Assembly (NCBI GenBank): GCA_964553795.1
Contig: CAZKMR010000009.1
Span: 1-64,000, forward strand
DNA from: JADLHS01 sp964553795
Lineage (GTDB): Bacteria > Verrucomicrobiota > Verrucomicrobiia > Limisphaerales > JADLHS01
Length of the DNA stretch: 64,000 nucleotides
Direction of reading: 5' to 3'
Part shown: positions 32,990 through 42,309 of the stretch, piece after piece
Numbering within the stretch: the stretch's first letter is position 1
Layout: the number at the start of each line of letters is the position of its first letter
Translations under genes and position numbers: made by a program
Notes under the pieces: generated by a model
The model's input: the letters and a program-made list of their open reading frames with translations, nothing else
The model's database searches: none
Told to the model about the DNA's origin: nothing

Positions 32990-34439
32990 CGGTAGTCCTT
33001 CGCGCGGCGGGTGGATTTTGCCCGCGCACTATCAGGCCCTCAAAAACCGGAGGGATGAGTTGTGCTGCCCACGCCAGCCGCAGCTTTTCCATTTCTGCGA
33101 GAATGTCAGGCTGCGCGGTGGAAACATCCTTCAATTCGCCCAAGTCGGCGGCCAGATTGTAAAGTTGCGGTGGCTCGGCGGACCGGGGAATGACCAACTT
33201 GTAATCGCCGCGCCGCACCGCAAACGCACCTTGATCAAATTTGCGCAGGTAAACGCCGGCATGTGGCGCGTTCGTATTCTGACCCGTGAGATACGGCATG
33301 AGATTTACGCCATCGAGCGGGCGCGCGGAATCAATGGGCGCCCCCGCGAGTGCAGCGATGGTGGCGAAGATATCGAGCGAGAGAACCGGCTGGTCATACA
33401 CGAGTCCCTTGGGTAGCCGCCCGGGCCATTGGGCGGCGAACGGCACGCGAATGCCGCCCTCCCAAGCATCGCTTTTGCCGCCGCGCAACGGACCATTGTT
33501 TGACGCATTTGCCTGTTCGGGTCCGCCGTTGTCGGACAGGAAAAATACCAGCGTGTTCGTCTCCAGATTCAGTTCGCGCACTTGGGCAAGCAGACGGCCG
33601 ACGCCGTCGTCCACCGCACTCAGCATCGCGGCGTAAGTACGGCGTTGCGGATTTTTGAGGTTCGGGAAGCGGCTTAAATATTTTTCCGACGCCTGCATCG
33701 GGGTGTGCGGCGCGTTGTATGCGAGATAAAGGAAGAACGGTTTGTCCTGGTTCCGCGTCACGAACTGCACAGCCGCATCCGAGAATTCATCCGTGAGATA
33801 CTGCGTCGTGCGGACTGGCTCGTGATTGCGCATCATCCAGAGGCGATAGCTCTGACCTTCATCCATGGCGCGCCGCGTTTCCTTGAGCGTCAACTCTTCC
33901 GGAAAGTAACGCGCCCCGCCGCCGAGATGGCCGAAGAACTCGTTGAAGCCACGCTGGAACGGATGCAAATCCGGATGCGCGCCGAGATGCCATTTGCCAA
34001 TGATGCCGCTGTGATAACCCACTTTTCCCAGCGCGGCGGCCAGGGTGGTTTCCGTCAATGCCAAACCGGAAACCCGATTGCCGGGCTGGAAGCGGGGATT
34101 GCGTTCGTAGCCGAACCGCTGCGGATAACGACCGGTGATGAACCCCGCGCGACTCGGCGAACAGACGGGATAAACCACATAGCCGCTGGTGAAGCGCACG
34201 CCGTTCTGTGCGATGGAATCCAGATGCGGTGTTGGGATGTCCTTGCAGCCGTTGAAACCGACATCGGCATAACCCTGATCGTCCGTCATGATGACGATGA
34301 GATTGGGCGGGCGATTGGTTTTGGCCGAAGCGGGAACAACCCCAAGCAGCGAAGCCACGATGGCAATCATCAAAAAGAATCTGTTCCCCTGGCCAGGAGA
34401 CTCACTGCTCCGACTTGATTGGTGGTGATAGGCGTTCAT
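32982..34439 (-). CDS. Secreted Cys-type sulfatase (S1 family), second gene
   Basis: The 485-residue product has a signal peptide (RFFLMIAIVASLLGVVPASA), VIMTDDQGYADVGFNG (metal Asp 53 and 54) and the active-site signature PVCSPSRAGFITGRYPQRFG with Cys93. It also has GIIGKWHLGAHPDLHPFQRG, FLSDNGGPE and GVNLMPYLTG near the C-terminus. It differs clearly from the neighbouring sulfatase, so the two probably act on different sulfate positions. ATG 34439 lies 17 nt after the stop of the GH50-like gene; an upstream open extension overlaps that gene. Its 3' end overlaps the next sulfatase. Confidence 0.93.
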   Translation of the reverse strand: MNAYHHQSSRSSESPGQGNRFFLMIAIVASLLGVVPASAKTNRPPNLIVIMTDDQGYADVGFNGCKDIPTPHLDSIAQNGVRFTSGYVVYPVCSPSRAGFITGRYPQRFGYERNPRFQPGNRVSGLALTETTLAAALGKVGYHSGIIGKWHLGAHPDLHPFQRGFNEFFGHLGGGARYFPEELTLKETRRAMDEGQSYRLWMMRNHEPVRTTQYLTDEFSDAAVQFVTRNQDKPFFLYLAYNAPHTPMQASEKYLSRFPNLKNPQRRTYAAMLSAVDDGVGRLLAQVRELNLETNTLVFFLSDNGGPEQANASNNGPLRGGKSDAWEGGIRVPFAAQWPGRLPKGLVYDQPVLSLDIFATIAALAGAPIDSARPLDGVNLMPYLTGQNTNAPHAGVYLRKFDQGAFAVRRGDYKLVIPRSAEPPQLYNLAADLGELKDVSTAQPDILAEMEKLRLAWAAQLIPPVFEGLIVRGQNPPAARRTTDD

Positions 34440-34456
34440 TGAAAAATCAGGTCGGT

Positions 34457-37400
34457 TTACGGCCCGAGTAGCACGCGATAGAAACGGCGGCTGAAATTTG
34501 TGGTTTCGGTATCGGTCCAGAGCCATGGCGGCGAGGCGTTCAAATTGGTGAACACCGTCTGCCAGTCCGTCAGATTCGTCGAGGCTTGAAGGTAATAATC
34601 AAAGCCGGCATCGCCTGAGACCGTAATCTGAAAGAGCTGGTTGCTCAGAACAAAGTTGCTCATCACCGGCGGGTTGGGCGCGACCGCGACAACCGTGAGT
34701 TCAAAACTCGCAAAGCCACGCACACCTTGGGCGTCCGTCACGATGATGGTGATTTGCGCCGTGCCCGTCTGGCTAGATTGGGGCGTGATGGTTAGGGTAC
34801 GATTGTCCCCGCTGCCGCCGAACACAATGTCGTTCAGTGAAACCAGATTGGTGTTGGTGCATTCCTTCGTGAGCACGAGCGAACCCACCGGCGTTGAATC
34901 ATCGCCAATGGTAAACGCAATCGGGCCGGTCGAAGTGTTGGCGGCGATGGTTCGATTTGAAATGGCGGTGATGGTGGGCGGTGCGGTGCCGAGGCGTTGC
35001 GAATACATCACCTGACCAGCATTGCGAACGGCAGTGATGAGCGGGGCGTAAGGCGTGTCGGTGACATCCACGAGACCGTTGTTGTTATTACCGTCAGCGT
35101 CGGAATTGAGAATGCCGGTCGTGCTGCGGTCGAGGAACTGAAACCAATGCTGACCCACGAAACGCGAACTGTTGACCGCGCTGTTGAAGTGACTGGTGTA
35201 ACGGCTGGCGCGCTGGGCCTGGCTTGCGACGGAATTCAGTCCCTCCCAGAACAAGCCGGTGTCCTGCGCGCAAAAGTTGTGCTCCGAGTTGAGCAACGGA
35301 ATGTCCGCCTCAAGCCCGGTGAGCACACCGACGGTGTTGTTGTAGCTGTTGAACGAGGCGACATCCACGTAATTGGTGCAGGCGCGCGCGGCGTCCACGT
35401 GCGGTTGACCGGCGAAGCGACTACCGAGAAATAGATTGCTGGTGTAACCGTGAATGACCGCGCCGCAAGTGCCGAAGAATTGTTCCGCGTAGTTGCGGTA
35501 AAAGGCGTTCAAATCTGCGTCGCCACTGCTACCGCTCGGGACCGTGGTGCGTTGCGCGAGAAAATCACTCCACGAGGAATAGCTCGTGCCCCACTGGGCA
35601 TTGAGCGCGGCAATCGTTCCGTACGAATCGATGAGTTGGTCACGAAAGGCGGATTTTGCAAACGAAGTGCTGACAGCGGCCAATGCGGTGCGGCCCACGT
35701 CCTTCGGATCAGGAAACATTCCCGGGCGCGTCCATTCCAATTCATTGTTGATGTAGATGCCATAGCACCACGGGTCGTTGCGTTCCGGACCGCTGAGAAC
35801 ATTCGTCAAGGCCGTGGCAAAGGCCGGATTAAAGTAATCCGGCATGCGACTGTCGCCATTGATGCCCGCCACAAACGGATAAAACACGCGCGCGTAGGGC
35901 GTGCGGCGTAACAGATACGTGTCGCTCGTGGTCCAGGAACCGATCGAGTTCATGCCCCAACTGCGCAGCCGCGTGTGGTTCAGTTCTTGGGCGAACGCGG
36001 CCCAATTCGTCCCGTATTTCCGGAAGGCGTTGGCCGCCATGAAATCCATCGTCACCGGTTTTGTGCCGGCGTAATAACCGCTCGTCACGAAGTCGCTGTT
36101 GGTCGTGAAGAACTGCGACTCCGCATCGCCGGGCAACGGCAGGTGCGAGAAATAATTCTGCCGATCGCTCACACCCGTGACCACGCTCGGGCCATTCATG
36201 CCGGTGACGCCGTGTGACCAGAACAAGTGTCCGTGCGGGTCCACAAACCACCAGTTGCCTTGATACTTTTGCACGCGAAACATGCCGGTGGCGGTGAGTT
36301 GCGGGCCGTTGAGCCAGCCGCCGTATTCGCACCATTGCGCCGGGCCGGGATTCGCGGCGAGGTCGGCGGCTTCATCGGTAGCGCGTTGTTGCAGTTCCGC
36401 CACTGAATGCACCTTGTTCGACCACTCAAGATGACGGTATTGACCAAACACATCCACGAACGGGAAAAACTCGCGCGGATAATTCGACCCGCCCAGCGGC
36501 GAAGGTGGCAAACCGCGCATGCCCACCAAGTTTTGCGTTCCGGGTAATGTCGCCAGCCCGGTGGACTGGACCGTCTGAGCCCAGTTGTTGCCGAAACGAA
36601 TTTCATCAAACTCCACCGCGAAGTTGGCGAAGCCGTGGGTGAGTTGCAATCGGTCGAAGGCGATGGCGATGTTGGTAAAGATGACATTCGGTTCAGGGTC
36701 GGCGCTCGTTGTCGCTGGATTGAGCCAAAGCCGAACCGTGCCGTTCGTCCCGGCGAAATCAAACCGGGCGACGACGAGATTGGCTGCATTGTTATTATTC
36801 CCCAAAGTTTGAGGCGTGGCGCCGGAAGGAACGGTTGCGGTGAGCGGAAATGGATTCGTGGTTTGCAACTGCACCATGAAGAAGCGGTTGCTCGCGGAGT
36901 AATCGTGCCGGTACAAACTGAAGTTCCCGCCGGGCGCTTCGTTCGTCGGCGCCGCCACCAGAAAGGAAAGATAGAGCGGCGTTCCGTCCCGCGAGAGGGA
37001 AATCAGGCCGTTGGTGTCCAGGTAATTTCCCAGCGGCCCGTTGTTGCCCGTGAGAAACTGGCGGCGGATGGCCGAGTTGTTGGTCAATTGGACCCGATTC
37101 GCCCCATCGTTGCCGTAGCCGGGATAGACAAGACTGTTCGTGAGAATGCGCACCTGACCGCCGTAGCCCGTCCAAGGTCCATCAAATCCGAACCCGAGGG
37201 TTGCGTTATTGAGCAGCGAAACGCCCGCGTTGTAATTGCTCGCCGCAAATCCTTCCGAAGTCAGCAGGCGCGGTGCGGGTTCATTGGCGGCCGTGCCGAT
37301 GATTTGCACGCCGCACAATCCCGCGCCGCCGCCGTAAAGCGTATCGAGCGTGAGCGTCACGCTGTTCGCCGTCAGTAATTCCGGTTCGCCAAACACGGCA

Positions 37401-37987
37401 TACTGCGCCACCGGGGCATTTAAGTTGCCGGGATTGGAATCCGTGGTGGTGCGAACGAAGCTCACCGGCGCGACCGGCGAACTCAGCGTGCGATAAAAAA
37501 ACGTCGTGGTGCCATCGGAGATGGAAGCATTCGAGCAACTATTGAATCCACCCACATAGACGATGACTTTATAGCCGTAGGGAAAGTGGACGGCCAAATC
37601 TGTCAACGTGATACTCGTGGGATTGGCGGTCGCGAGGTAGTCATCAAACCCGGCGAACAGTGGCGAATTGACGTATGCCGAATTGAAAGTGGCCTGTCCG
37701 TTCGGCTGGCTCACTGTCACCAGCCGAACGGATGTGGGGTTGCCCGCTGAATCCGGCAAGTTGTTGACGGGGCTGTTCACATTCAGCCAACCGCCCACTT
37801 CCGTTCCCAAACTCGCAATGCCGAACGTTTCGCCCGCGTCAATCTGCTGGTTCGCGTTGCCGAGGTCCTGGACGAAATTAACGCTGATCACCGCCGCCGG
37901 AACGCGGTTCCCCAGAGATAAAACCGCGATCGCAAGGATCGCGGCAACCGACATAGTGATGCGCTTGCGTTCAATCACTGGACTCAA
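34457..37987 (-). CDS. GH50-like (agarase-related) secreted glycoside hydrolase with N-terminal shared domain
   Basis: A 1176-residue exported protein. Residues about 35-235 form a domain also found in the next two genes. The middle (about 560-1010) is GH50-like: WWFVDPHGHLFWSHGVTGMN, YGIYINNELEW with the presumed acid/base Glu749, LLNSEHNFC with presumed nucleophile Glu902, and VGQHWFQFLD then VDVTDTPY near the end. GH50 enzymes are beta-agarases. A putative Ig-like domain (around 1020-1115) and a C-terminal ASTNLTDW...FYRVLLGP block follow, as in secreted verrucomicrobial proteins. The TTG start overlaps the upstream stop (TTGA); ATG 37954 is an alternative. Confidence 0.8.
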   Translation of the reverse strand: MSPVIERKRITMSVAAILAIAVLSLGNRVPAAVISVNFVQDLGNANQQIDAGETFGIASLGTEVGGWLNVNSPVNNLPDSAGNPTSVRLVTVSQPNGQATFNSAYVNSPLFAGFDDYLATANPTSITLTDLAVHFPYGYKVIVYVGGFNSCSNASISDGTTTFFYRTLSSPVAPVSFVRTTTDSNPGNLNAPVAQYAVFGEPELLTANSVTLTLDTLYGGGAGLCGVQIIGTAANEPAPRLLTSEGFAASNYNAGVSLLNNATLGFGFDGPWTGYGGQVRILTNSLVYPGYGNDGANRVQLTNNSAIRRQFLTGNNGPLGNYLDTNGLISLSRDGTPLYLSFLVAAPTNEAPGGNFSLYRHDYSASNRFFMVQLQTTNPFPLTATVPSGATPQTLGNNNNAANLVVARFDFAGTNGTVRLWLNPATTSADPEPNVIFTNIAIAFDRLQLTHGFANFAVEFDEIRFGNNWAQTVQSTGLATLPGTQNLVGMRGLPPSPLGGSNYPREFFPFVDVFGQYRHLEWSNKVHSVAELQQRATDEAADLAANPGPAQWCEYGGWLNGPQLTATGMFRVQKYQGNWWFVDPHGHLFWSHGVTGMNGPSVVTGVSDRQNYFSHLPLPGDAESQFFTTNSDFVTSGYYAGTKPVTMDFMAANAFRKYGTNWAAFAQELNHTRLRSWGMNSIGSWTTSDTYLLRRTPYARVFYPFVAGINGDSRMPDYFNPAFATALTNVLSGPERNDPWCYGIYINNELEWTRPGMFPDPKDVGRTALAAVSTSFAKSAFRDQLIDSYGTIAALNAQWGTSYSSWSDFLAQRTTVPSGSSGDADLNAFYRNYAEQFFGTCGAVIHGYTSNLFLGSRFAGQPHVDAARACTNYVDVASFNSYNNTVGVLTGLEADIPLLNSEHNFCAQDTGLFWEGLNSVASQAQRASRYTSHFNSAVNSSRFVGQHWFQFLDRSTTGILNSDADGNNNNGLVDVTDTPYAPLITAVRNAGQVMYSQRLGTAPPTITAISNRTIAANTSTGPIAFTIGDDSTPVGSLVLTKECTNTNLVSLNDIVFGGSGDNRTLTITPQSSQTGTAQITIIVTDAQGVRGFASFELTVVAVAPNPPVMSNFVLSNQLFQITVSGDAGFDYYLQASTNLTDWQTVFTNLNASPPWLWTDTETTNFSRRFYRVLLGP

Positions 37988-38751
37988 GAATTGCGTCGGC
38001 GCAGCGCCAGCAAAGTTCCGCCGGCCAGCAATCCCAGCACGGCGGCGGTTGGTTCCGGGACGGCGATGATTTGCACCCCGCCCAACGCGGCCCCGCCACC
38101 GGCCAGAGTGTCCAGCGTGAAGGTGATGCTATCGGCGGTGAGCGGCGAGACGGCGCTGCCGAACACGGCAAACTGTGCGATCGGGTTGTTGCCCGCCCCG
38201 AGGTCCGTGGTTTGGGTGGTTTGGACAAAACTTCCGTATGGCGCCACGGGCACCGGATCAGGTCGGTAGAAGTAAGTGGTTGTTCCATCCGTGATGGAGC
38301 CTCCAGTGTTGGCGTTGAACCCACCCACATACACAATAGCGTAGTAACCCAGCGCGAAAGTGGCGTTGAGATCGCTCATGGTGATGGAGGTGGGAGTCGG
38401 TGTCGTCGTATAATCATCCAAACCCGCGAAGATCGGCGTGTTCGTGTAGGCGTTGTTGAACGTGGCCTGACCATTCGGTTGGATGAGACTGAAGTCCACA
38501 GTCGTAGCCAGCCCGAGACTGTCGGTCAGATTATTGGCGGCGGCGTTGAGATTGTGCCACCCGCCCACCACCGTGCCGAGGCTGGCGATGCCGAAGGTTT
38601 CGTTCATATCAATCTGCTGGTTATTGTTCCCGATGTTCTGAACGATGTTGAGACTTACGACTTGCGCCTGCGCACTGGAAACGGCGAGAAGTGCCGCCCC
38701 AGCCGTCAATGCGATGAATCGAACGGATGTTCTGAGGTTTGTGGTTTTCAT
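37984..38751 (-). CDS. PEP-CTERM protein consisting of the shared domain
   Basis: A 255-residue exported protein. After the signal peptide (ALTAGAALLAVSSAQA) nearly the whole chain is the roughly 200-residue domain seen at the N-termini of both neighbours: NIGNNNQQID, ETFGIASLGTVVGGWHN, NGQATFNNAY, IVYVGGFN, DGTTTYFYR, NNPIAQFAVFG, LDTLAGGG. It ends with a PEP-CTERM sorting signal (VPEPTAAVLGLLAGG, hydrophobic stretch, then RRRNS), which is processed by an exosortase; none is in the window. It may be a stand-alone surface binding module. Its stop overlaps the TTG start of the GH50-like gene. Confidence 0.85.
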   Translation of the reverse strand: MKTTNLRTSVRFIALTAGAALLAVSSAQAQVVSLNIVQNIGNNNQQIDMNETFGIASLGTVVGGWHNLNAAANNLTDSLGLATTVDFSLIQPNGQATFNNAYTNTPIFAGLDDYTTTPTPTSITMSDLNATFALGYYAIVYVGGFNANTGGSITDGTTTYFYRPDPVPVAPYGSFVQTTQTTDLGAGNNPIAQFAVFGSAVSPLTADSITFTLDTLAGGGAALGGVQIIAVPEPTAAVLGLLAGGTLLALRRRNS

Positions 38752-38811
38752 GGGTTCTGATGGGTTTGACTTTCTGTGGTTAAATCAATGGTCGAGCTGG
38801 TTGCGTGAGCG

Positions 38812-41800
38812 TCAGGGCGAGCGTAACCGGAAGAAGGCCGCCGGAATCGCCGGATGGTTGGTTACGTTCACAGGATTGCTCGCGTCCGGGTAGTCGCTCC
38901 AATTATTGCTCAAGCCGGTGGCCAGCGAGTTCGTCTGCCACTGGAGCACATAGGCGCCGGTCCAATTGAATTGCAATACCCCTCCACCAACGGAGGTGAA
39001 GTTCAAGGTCGGCTGGCCGGAACTCACGCTGGTCACGGTCAGGAGTCCATCCGCGAATGAGAACGTTGCGCCCGGCGGATTGACGATGGCGATGCTACCG
39101 GTGCCGCCGGGGGAAAAGACGCGGAACGTGTCACCCGCCACCAGCGCGTTCGTGCCGAGGTTGGTGATCGTCAGCGTTCCTCCATAGGCCAGCGGGCCTG
39201 TCACGGTGACGACGTCGTTGGACGGTGACACGTCCTTGTTAAGAGCCACGATCAGGTTGCCCGCCAGCGTCAGGCTGTTGCTGATGGTCAGGTTGCCAAT
39301 GGCATTTTCCGCGAACCCGGCGTAGAACGTGCCGCCCGAATTGACGGTAACTGGTCCCCCGAGGGCCTGACCGGAACCGCGCAACGTGCCGCCGGAGTTG
39401 ACGATGAAACTGCCGCTAACGCCGGAGAAATCGCTGGCGATGCCGAGCACGCCTCCATTGATCGTCGTTGTGCCGCTGTAGGAGTGCTTGATGGCGCTGC
39501 CGCCACCGAACGATTGCACGCCCGTGCCCAGTTTCACCACGTTGATCGGGCCGGCCAGAGCGGATTGCAACTGGGCCGAATTCGTCCCGTTGTAGTGGAT
39601 CGTCAACGTGGCCGGCGTGGGGCTGCTGTTGGTCAACACACCCAAGGCGGGATCAAAACCCGCGAGCAGTCCGGCAAAGACCTGGTCCTTCCCGTTCAAA
39701 TCAAACAAGCCGCCGCCCACAGTCAGTGATGCGCCTGGAAAGACATGGTTGACACCGAAGCTGATGAGTCCTCGGACGGTGCTGACGCCATAAATCGTCA
39801 GGTTGCCGGCGGAGTTGCTGGCGCTATTCAGGCGCACAATCGAGTTCGTCTGGGCCGCATGCAGAAACAAGGTGTAGTTGCTGCCGTTGTCCGTAATGGG
39901 CGAGGTAATGATCAACTCGCCTCCGTCAGCGGCGCGAATTCGGGCCGTGCTGCCCAGCGTGATGGGACTGGCCACCGTGATGGGGCTGTTGGTATCCAAA
40001 GTGCGCAGCGCTCCGTTATTGTTCCCGCCGCTGGTGCCATTGCCATTCAGCGTCAGTGGCTCACCTGCCAGCGTAATCCCGTTGCTCAACGACAATGAAC
40101 CGCCTGAGGCAACCAGCGTGCCGCCCGCCGCTGAACCCAAGGCACTGGCCCGGTTGAGTTGCAAAGTGCCCGAACTCACCGTGGTCACGCCGGTATAAGT
40201 GTTGGTGGTGTCGAGCACGAAAGTCGCGCCCGCCGCCCCCGCCATTTGGAGACCGGTGGCGCCGGTGATCCGTCCCGGGCCGGTGAGGGTGTAATTGCCG
40301 CTGGCCGAGATGGAATAGGGACGAACGTCCGTAGTCAGCGACACCGTGCCCCCGGAGAGCGGGAAGCTGTTGTAGGTGGTCCCAAACTGAACCGCATCGC
40401 CCAAACCACTGGAGTATTCGGTATATTCCGCGTTACCCAGATTCCAATACACCGTTCCGGCATTCGTCGCCCAGATCCCGCCGTCGCCAAAGGTGTAAGC
40501 CAACGTTTGAATCGAAGGGAAAGTGACATTCAGAACGATGGCGGAACCGGTATCCTGAATGGTGGCCACCATGCCTGCCGGCAAAAAGGCGGGAGTGGCA
40601 CTGACTGAGCCTCCTCCCGTTTTGGAGGCGTAGCTGATCAAGACGTAGCTGCCGACGCTGAAGTTGTTGCCTCGAACGCCAATCTGCGTCACGCCATTCA
40701 AGTTCAATGCCCCAAAGGTCGTCATCGGCGCGCCACCTCCGGTGACAGCGGCATTCCCATAATCCACCGTCAGCGCGACGCCCCCGTTGAGACTGATGGG
40801 CGCGGTGGTAAACAGGCCGCCGCCGTTGGTAAAGCTGGCTTCCAGACTCGCTCCGTTGCTGACCACCAGAGCGCTGAAGGTGGAGAAGGCAGACAACGGA
40901 CTCAGCGCCAACACACCCTGGGCCGCCACAGTCGCGCCAGAGTGCGACGAGAATCCGCTTAGCACTTGAGTGTTGGTGCCCTGCTTGATCAATGACAACG
41001 CACCTTGCAACGTCCCTGCAAACGTGCCGCCGTCATTATCCAATCCCATCGTCAAGGTGGCGGCGCTGCCGGTGTTCTCCACCGTGCCGCTGCCGCTCAA
41101 GCCATTGATCCCTTCGCTGTTGCCGTTCAAGTCCAGCGTGGCGCCGGCGGCCACGGCAACATCACCCGCTCCTGCGCCATCGGGAATCGCGCCGCTGGCC
41201 CCAATCCTGAGTGAACCTGCGCTGATGGTGGTATTCCCGGCGTAGGTGTTCGGATTCGCAAGCGTCAACGCGCCGGAACCTCGCTTGGTCAGGCCAGTCG
41301 CGCCAGCAATACCGCTCCCGGTGAACGTGTAGTTCTTGGTGCTTTCCACCGTGACACTGGCGGGACTGCGCGCCCCGACGAGATTGACGGACGGCGCGGC
41401 CGCCGATGCTTCGTCCGTGAAAAAGACGGGGTCGCCTTCCGCATAGTTGGTGGCGCCGTAAAAAGCGTTGGTCCAATTCAGAGTGGCAGTGTCCCAATTC
41501 GAATTATTATTCCCCTTCCAAACCCGAGCGGCCAAATCGGTCGCGGTCGCGCCAATAATTTGAAACCCGCACAAACCCGAACCGCCGCCGGAAAGGGTAT
41601 CAATCGTGAAAGTAACCGTATCGTTAGTGAGCAACGTGACGCCACCAAACACGGCATATTGAGCAATCGGATTGTTGCCCGCGCCCTGGTTCACGGTCTG
41701 GGTGGTGGGCACAAAAGTCCCGTATGGCGTCACCGGCGCGGGGTCCGGCCGGTAATAGTAGGTGGTGGTTCCATCCGAGATCGACGCGCCGGTGTTGCCA

Positions 41801-42240
41801 TTGAAGCCCCCGACATAAACGATCACCTTGTAACCGTTGGGAAAGTTGGTCGTCAGGTTGTTCAAGGTGAAGCTGCACGCGCTGGGCGTGGCGGTGTAGT
41901 CGTCAAATCCGGCATAGAGTGGAGTATCCGCGTAGGCGATGTTGAAGGTGGCTTGCCCATTGGGTTGCGAAACCGCCGACAGATTAACGGTGGTGGGATT
42001 GCCGGCGGAATCGGGCAGATTGTTGGCGCCGGCATTGACATTGAGCCAGCCACCCACTTGAGTGCCCAAACTGGCAATCCCGTAGGTTTCGTCGGAATCA
42101 ATCTGCTGAGTATCGTTCCCGGGGTTCTGAATAAAATTGACGCTGATGATGGCGGCACGCGCGGCGAGACTGGTGCCGAGAATGGTTGCCGTCGCTCCGG
42201 CGATAAGAGTTTTGTTGATGAGGTTGAGAGTGCGCTTCAT
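38812..42240 (-). CDS. Large secreted beta-strand-repeat protein with N-terminal shared domain
   Basis: An 1142-residue exported protein. Residues about 31-232 form the domain shared with the two downstream genes. The remainder consists of autotransporter-associated beta-strand repeats (GATGLTKRGSGALTLANPNT, YAGNTTISAGSL and several variants such as YTGVTTVSSGTLQLN), which fold as parallel beta-helix. No autotransporter barrel is present. The C-terminal block (VLQWQTNSLATGLSNNW, ending AAFFRLRSP) is of the kind found on secreted verrucomicrobial proteins. Probably a surface fibre or adhesin that presents the N-terminal module. Sixty nt separate it from the PEP-CTERM gene, so co-transcription is likely. 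Confidence 0.82.
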   Translation of the reverse strand: MKRTLNLINKTLIAGATATILGTSLAARAAIISVNFIQNPGNDTQQIDSDETYGIASLGTQVGGWLNVNAGANNLPDSAGNPTTVNLSAVSQPNGQATFNIAYADTPLYAGFDDYTATPSACSFTLNNLTTNFPNGYKVIVYVGGFNGNTGASISDGTTTYYYRPDPAPVTPYGTFVPTTQTVNQGAGNNPIAQYAVFGGVTLLTNDTVTFTIDTLSGGGSGLCGFQIIGATATDLAARVWKGNNNSNWDTATLNWTNAFYGATNYAEGDPVFFTDEASAAAPSVNLVGARSPASVTVESTKNYTFTGSGIAGATGLTKRGSGALTLANPNTYAGNTTISAGSLRIGASGAIPDGAGAGDVAVAAGATLDLNGNSEGINGLSGSGTVENTGSAATLTMGLDNDGGTFAGTLQGALSLIKQGTNTQVLSGFSSHSGATVAAQGVLALSPLSAFSTFSALVVSNGASLEASFTNGGGLFTTAPISLNGGVALTVDYGNAAVTGGGAPMTTFGALNLNGVTQIGVRGNNFSVGSYVLISYASKTGGGSVSATPAFLPAGMVATIQDTGSAIVLNVTFPSIQTLAYTFGDGGIWATNAGTVYWNLGNAEYTEYSSGLGDAVQFGTTYNSFPLSGGTVSLTTDVRPYSISASGNYTLTGPGRITGATGLQMAGAAGATFVLDTTNTYTGVTTVSSGTLQLNRASALGSAAGGTLVASGGSLSLSNGITLAGEPLTLNGNGTSGGNNNGALRTLDTNSPITVASPITLGSTARIRAADGGELIITSPITDNGSNYTLFLHAAQTNSIVRLNSASNSAGNLTIYGVSTVRGLISFGVNHVFPGASLTVGGGLFDLNGKDQVFAGLLAGFDPALGVLTNSSPTPATLTIHYNGTNSAQLQSALAGPINVVKLGTGVQSFGGGSAIKHSYSGTTTINGGVLGIASDFSGVSGSFIVNSGGTLRGSGQALGGPVTVNSGGTFYAGFAENAIGNLTISNSLTLAGNLIVALNKDVSPSNDVVTVTGPLAYGGTLTITNLGTNALVAGDTFRVFSPGGTGSIAIVNPPGATFSFADGLLTVTSVSSGQPTLNFTSVGGGVLQFNWTGAYVLQWQTNSLATGLSNNWSDYPDASNPVNVTNHPAIPAAFFRLRSP

Positions 42241-42309
42241 GGGATTTGGGGATTGAGCTGTGGGTTACGACTCGGAATGGTTAGATCGGCATGGGGTGTT
42301 TTCCCGGGC

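Noticed and set aside
38812..42240. Classical type V autotransporter
   Set aside because: The repeats are of the autotransporter-associated type, but the C-terminus shows no beta-barrel translocator and ends in a verrucomicrobial secreted-protein block.
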